From positions 202,332 through 266,331 of the forward strand of contig CAJNCP010000002.1 in the NCBI GenBank assembly GCA_905221295.1: a DNA stretch of 64,000 bases, written 5' to 3'. The translations under genes and the position numbers were made by a program. The stretch comes from a bacterium (GTDB lineage: Bacteria; Bacillota; Bacilli; Lactobacillales; Streptococcaceae). Below are positions 63,825 through 64,000 of this stretch, one piece after another; the stretch's first letter is position 1, and every line of letters begins with the position of its first letter. Below the pieces are notes generated by a model that saw only the letters and a program-made list of their open reading frames with translations, made no database searches and was not told where the DNA came from.

Positions 63825-63849
63825 CAAAAAAGCTGGTAAATCCCAGCTT
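63825..63849 (-). terminator. Terminator of the gene at the right edge
   Basis: Stem AAGCTGG/CCAGCTT (63830-63836, 63843-63849), T-rich on the minus strand. Confidence 0.7.
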
Positions 63850-63858
63850 CAGATTGAA

Positions 63859-63888
63859 GACAAACATCGTTTGAGTGTTTGTCTTTTT
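63859..63888 (+). terminator. yitT terminator
   Basis: 8-bp stem GACAAACA/TGTTTGTC (63859-63866, 63876-63883), 9-base loop, then T5. Confidence 0.85.
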
Positions 63889-63909
63889 ATATCTTCAGCG
63901 CTACTATTC

Positions 63910-64000
63910 TCAAAATAGGCTGAAATCTTTATCAAAATAGTTTTCAGCGAAAAATAAAAAGGCTTCCCCGCCATCATTTTTACCAATTTTTTGATATTCA
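63910..64000 (-). CDS. C-terminal end of an unidentified gene (cut by window edge)
   Basis: Minus-strand frame open from the window end to a TGA at 63910-63912; the last 29 visible codons read ...EYQKIGKNDGGEAFLFFAENY... . A terminator follows on the same strand, which supports a real gene end. Too short to name. Confidence 0.45.
   Translation of the reverse strand, partial: EYQKIGKNDGGEAFLFFAENYFDKDFSLF

Noticed and set aside
1..64000. CRISPR arrays, tRNA/rRNA genes, pneumococcal BOX/RUP repeats
   Set aside because: Looked for regularly spaced repeats, cloverleaf-like or rRNA-like sequence and BOX-type motifs; none was found by eye.

Overview
The window is a low-GC Firmicute chromosome segment from the genus Streptococcus, most likely the Mitis group (the pneumoniae/mitis/oralis relatives). 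The evidence is the streptococcal single-membrane-span VicK in a vicR-vicK-vicX operon, the relQ-nadK-pseudouridine synthase-pta operon, mutX, a MutY lacking its iron-sulphur cysteines, the two-receptor glutamine-type ABC transporter with GlnQ, and promoters dominated by extended -10 (TGnTATAAT) boxes. The species cannot be fixed by eye. No rRNA, tRNA, CRISPR array, insertion sequence or prophage was seen.

Layout. 1-4.5 kb: truncated ABC-F ATPase, a lipoprotein, pgm and a thioredoxin-like Bta protein. 4.5-10.9 kb: a defence island on the minus strand (Eco57I-class methylase, a short promoter-hairpin RNA with an Abi_2/AbiF-type HEPN protein, and a GIY-YIG/helicase restriction protein). It is bracketed by two identical copies of one intrinsic terminator. 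10.9-18.5 kb: vicRKX, mutY, then relQ-nadK-rluA type-pta. 18.6-23.9 kb, plus strand: CYTH triphosphatase, prs, cysteine desulfurase, two small DUF genes, rex, a class-I amidotransferase and an orphan. 23.9-29.7 kb: radC, pcrA, an AT-rich RelA/SpoT-domain gene and fhs. 29.9-33 kb: coaB-coaC-panT-like and niaX-niaR. 33-38.2 kb: mutX, two small membrane genes (one frameshifted), GNAT, uvrB and a CPBP protease. 38.2-42.1 kb: a single AT-rich gene for a ~1280-residue metallophosphoesterase/GHKL-ATPase fusion. 42.2-50.6 kb: glnP-glnQ, zwf, ftsY, two Cof-type phosphatases and a VIT transporter. 50.7-56.5 kb: two ABC transporters of bacteriocin/antibiotic-response type transcribed divergently, one behind a 36-codon small gene and a BceR-like operator, the other behind a short leader ORF with competing hairpins. 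56.6-64 kb: PspC, SprT-like, Tex, a 43-residue protein, a DUF318/TIGR03943 permease pair, HU, DegV, YitT and the tail of an unknown gene.

How it works together. Most of the window is housekeeping: central carbon metabolism (pgm, zwf, pta, fhs), cofactor supply (NAD: niaX, niaR, nadK, rex; CoA: coaB, coaC, pantothenate uptake), envelope signalling (vicRK), alarmone synthesis (relQ) and repair (mutY, mutX, radC, pcrA, uvrB). Three AT-rich insertions interrupt that backbone between ordinary genes and carry defence-like content: the restriction/Abi island, the RelA/SpoT-domain gene after fhs, and the phosphoesterase-GHKL giant before the CPBP protease. The most unusual items are the perfect-consensus promoter driving a ~43-nt hairpin RNA upstream of the HEPN Abi gene and the restriction gene, the duplicated terminator around that island, the phosphoesterase-GHKL fusion, and the leader-ORF switch before the bacteriocin-type ABC operon. 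Several genes (mutY, coaB, tex and the 30-codon leader) have a -10 box placed exactly six bases before ATG, which predicts leaderless mRNAs.
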